The notes beneath the pieces are model-generated. The model ran no database searches. It was not told the origin of the DNA and saw only the letters and a program-made list of their open reading frames with translations. The translations under genes and the position numbers were made by a program. Shown piece by piece: positions 6,694 to 7,362 of a DNA stretch of 7,362 nucleotides (within the stretch, counting starts at the first letter, position 1; each line of letters begins with the position of its first letter). The stretch is from Bacteroidota bacterium (GTDB lineage: Bacteria > Bacteroidota > Bacteroidia > Chitinophagales > Chitinophagaceae), in assembly GCA_023423015.1 (NCBI GenBank), contig JAFAGE010000160.1, positions 1 through 7,362 of the forward strand, written 5' to 3'.

Positions 6694-7314
6694 ATGGACT
6701 CTCGTTTCACATACGCCGACCCGGCATTGGTGAAAGGCTGCCTCGCCCGGGAAAAAGAAGCTTTTGAAATACTGGTGAATACTTATTTCCCTGTTTTATG
6801 TAGCTTCGCGAACGGCATTGTCAAAGACAGCGAAACGGCGAAAGACATCGTGCAGGAGGTGTTCATTCGATTTTGGAACGGCAAGGAAATCTTCAAAGAA
6901 TTTAATAGTCTCAAGGCCTGGCTTTACCTGAGTACCAGGAACCGCGCTCTCAACGAACTGAAAAGTAAAAAACGCTCCGAAGAACACCATACCACCGCGC
7001 ATCAGCAGGGTCAGACAACAGAGAACAACATCTTCTCGGCAATCGTAAAGGCTGAAACACTTGCATCTGTTTATTCTGTGGTGAATCAGCTTCCGCTACA
7101 GATGCGCACCGTATTCGAACTGCACTATATCGAAGGAATGCCCATTCGCGAAATTGCATTGCGGTTGGGTATCAGGTCGAAAACGGTAAGTAATCACCGT
7201 TACAATGCCCTGTGTATGCTCCGTGCCAAATTGGTAGACGACGCCGACGCACTTGCACTGCTTTGTCTGCTCGGATGCGTTACAGAAAAAAACGCCCCGG
7301 TGTTTTTTTGTTGA
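6694..7314 (+). CDS. RNA polymerase sigma-70 factor, ECF subfamily
   Basis: This 206-residue protein has sigma region 2 at about 20-94, with the core-binding and -10 recognition helix D-I-V-Q-E-V-F-I-R-F-W at 51-61 and W-L-Y-L-S-T-R-N-R-A-L-N-E-L at 76-89. A variable linker rich in His, Gln and Thr covers about 95-115. Region 4 lies at about 128-180, with L-P at 133-134 and a -35 recognition helix-turn-helix at about 149-177 (E-I-A-x-x-L-G-I-x-x-K-T-V-S-N-H). There is no region 1.1 or 3, as expected for ECF factors. I start at the ATG at 6694: an upstream TTG at 6652 would add 14 unrelated residues and would place the candidate promoter inside the gene. Bacteroidota factors of this kind are usually paired with a FecR-like anti-sigma and control nearby SusC/SusD-type uptake genes. 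A short reading frame at 7334 fits the anti-sigma position. The last codons coincide with a hairpin and an A7/T7 pair. Confidence 0.93.
   Translation: MDSRFTYADPALVKGCLAREKEAFEILVNTYFPVLCSFANGIVKDSETAKDIVQEVFIRFWNGKEIFKEFNSLKAWLYLSTRNRALNELKSKKRSEEHHTTAHQQGQTTENNIFSAIVKAETLASVYSVVNQLPLQMRTVFELHYIEGMPIREIALRLGIRSKTVSNHRYNALCMLRAKLVDDADALALLCLLGCVTEKNAPVFFC
7286..7309 (+). terminator. Terminator-like A7/T7 hairpin overlapping the end of the sigma gene
   Basis: AAAAAAAC at 7286-7293 pairs with GTTTTTTT at 7302-7309. The stem continues through a G-T wobble (7294/7301) and a C-G pair (7295/7300) to a 4-base loop at 7296-7299. The stem is 10 pairs long with a small GC core and a seven-base U run on the transcript, which resembles a weak, possibly bidirectional intrinsic terminator. 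It ends 3 bases before the sigma stop codon, so it lies wholly inside the coding sequence. It could reduce read-through into the next gene, or simply reflect A- and T-rich codons. Confidence 0.4.
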
Positions 7315-7333
7315 CAAACACAATGGACCTATA

Positions 7334-7362
7334 ATGTCGAAGTCATCCAATGACGAACAGAT
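7334..7362 (+). CDS. Candidate start of a FecR-like anti-sigma gene (cut by window edge)
   Basis: An open frame starts at ATG 7334, 19 bases after the sigma stop, and reads M-S-K-S-S-N-D-E-Q before the window ends. Nine codons cannot identify a family. The call rests on position: in Bacteroidota an anti-sigma gene of the FecR type commonly follows an ECF sigma gene directly. The polar N-terminus is compatible with the cytoplasmic sigma-binding part of such proteins. No ribosome binding site is evident. Confidence 0.4.

Noticed and set aside
7323..7334. ATG at 7323 as start of the gene after the sigma factor.
   Set aside because: It meets a TAA stop after three codons.
7311..7335. Perfect E. 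coli-type hexamers TTGACA (7311-7316) and TATAAT (7330-7335) just before the candidate anti-sigma gene.
   Set aside because: The spacer is 13 bases instead of about 17, the second hexamer overlaps the ATG at 7334, and the Bacteroidota primary sigma factor does not use this consensus. It is most likely coincidence.

Overview
The window looks like a chromosomal segment of a Bacteroidota bacterium, most likely near Chitinophagaceae. The grounds are the protein families present (UnbV-type FG-GAP propellers, a Bacteroidota-style vanadium haloperoxidase, an ECF sigma factor apparently followed by its anti-sigma gene), the lack of Shine-Dalgarno sequences, and one match to the Bacteroidota -7 promoter element TAnnTTTG. 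The genus is inference; no marker gene is present.

Layout. Bases 1-826 (minus strand) hold the first 275 residues of an exported lipoprotein that mixes PQQ-like and FG-GAP propeller motifs and runs off the left edge. A 95-bp AT-rich divergent region (827-921) carries an 8-bp inverted repeat. On the plus strand, 922-4197 encodes a 1091-residue secreted FG-GAP/VCBS protein with a central ASPIC/UnbV domain. Eight bases later, 4206-5546 encodes an exported vanadium-dependent haloperoxidase homologue with a complete vanadate-binding residue set. A 137-bp gap without a recognisable terminator or consensus promoter leads to 5684-6622, an exported lipoprotein alpha/beta hydrolase. A 71-bp gap with a degenerate pyrimidine-rich heptamer repeat and a candidate promoter precedes an ECF sigma-70 factor (6694-7314). 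A candidate anti-sigma (FecR-like) gene starts at 7334 and is cut by the right edge.

How the genes may work together. Four of the five substantial proteins carry export signals, so this is an envelope or secretion locus. The propeller and haloperoxidase genes are almost certainly one transcription unit, so the propeller may be a scaffold, substrate-binding partner or chaperone for the oxidative enzyme. The hydrolase may or may not belong to that unit. The sigma factor opens a separate module of the kind that often controls SusC/SusD-type uptake genes, which would lie beyond the right edge. The most unusual details are a terminator-like A7/T7 hairpin at the 3' end of the sigma gene, where loss of one T would fuse sigma to the next gene, and a 7 + 7 arrangement of calcium-loop motifs around the UnbV domain. 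I see no tRNA, rRNA, CRISPR array, insertion sequence or phage gene.
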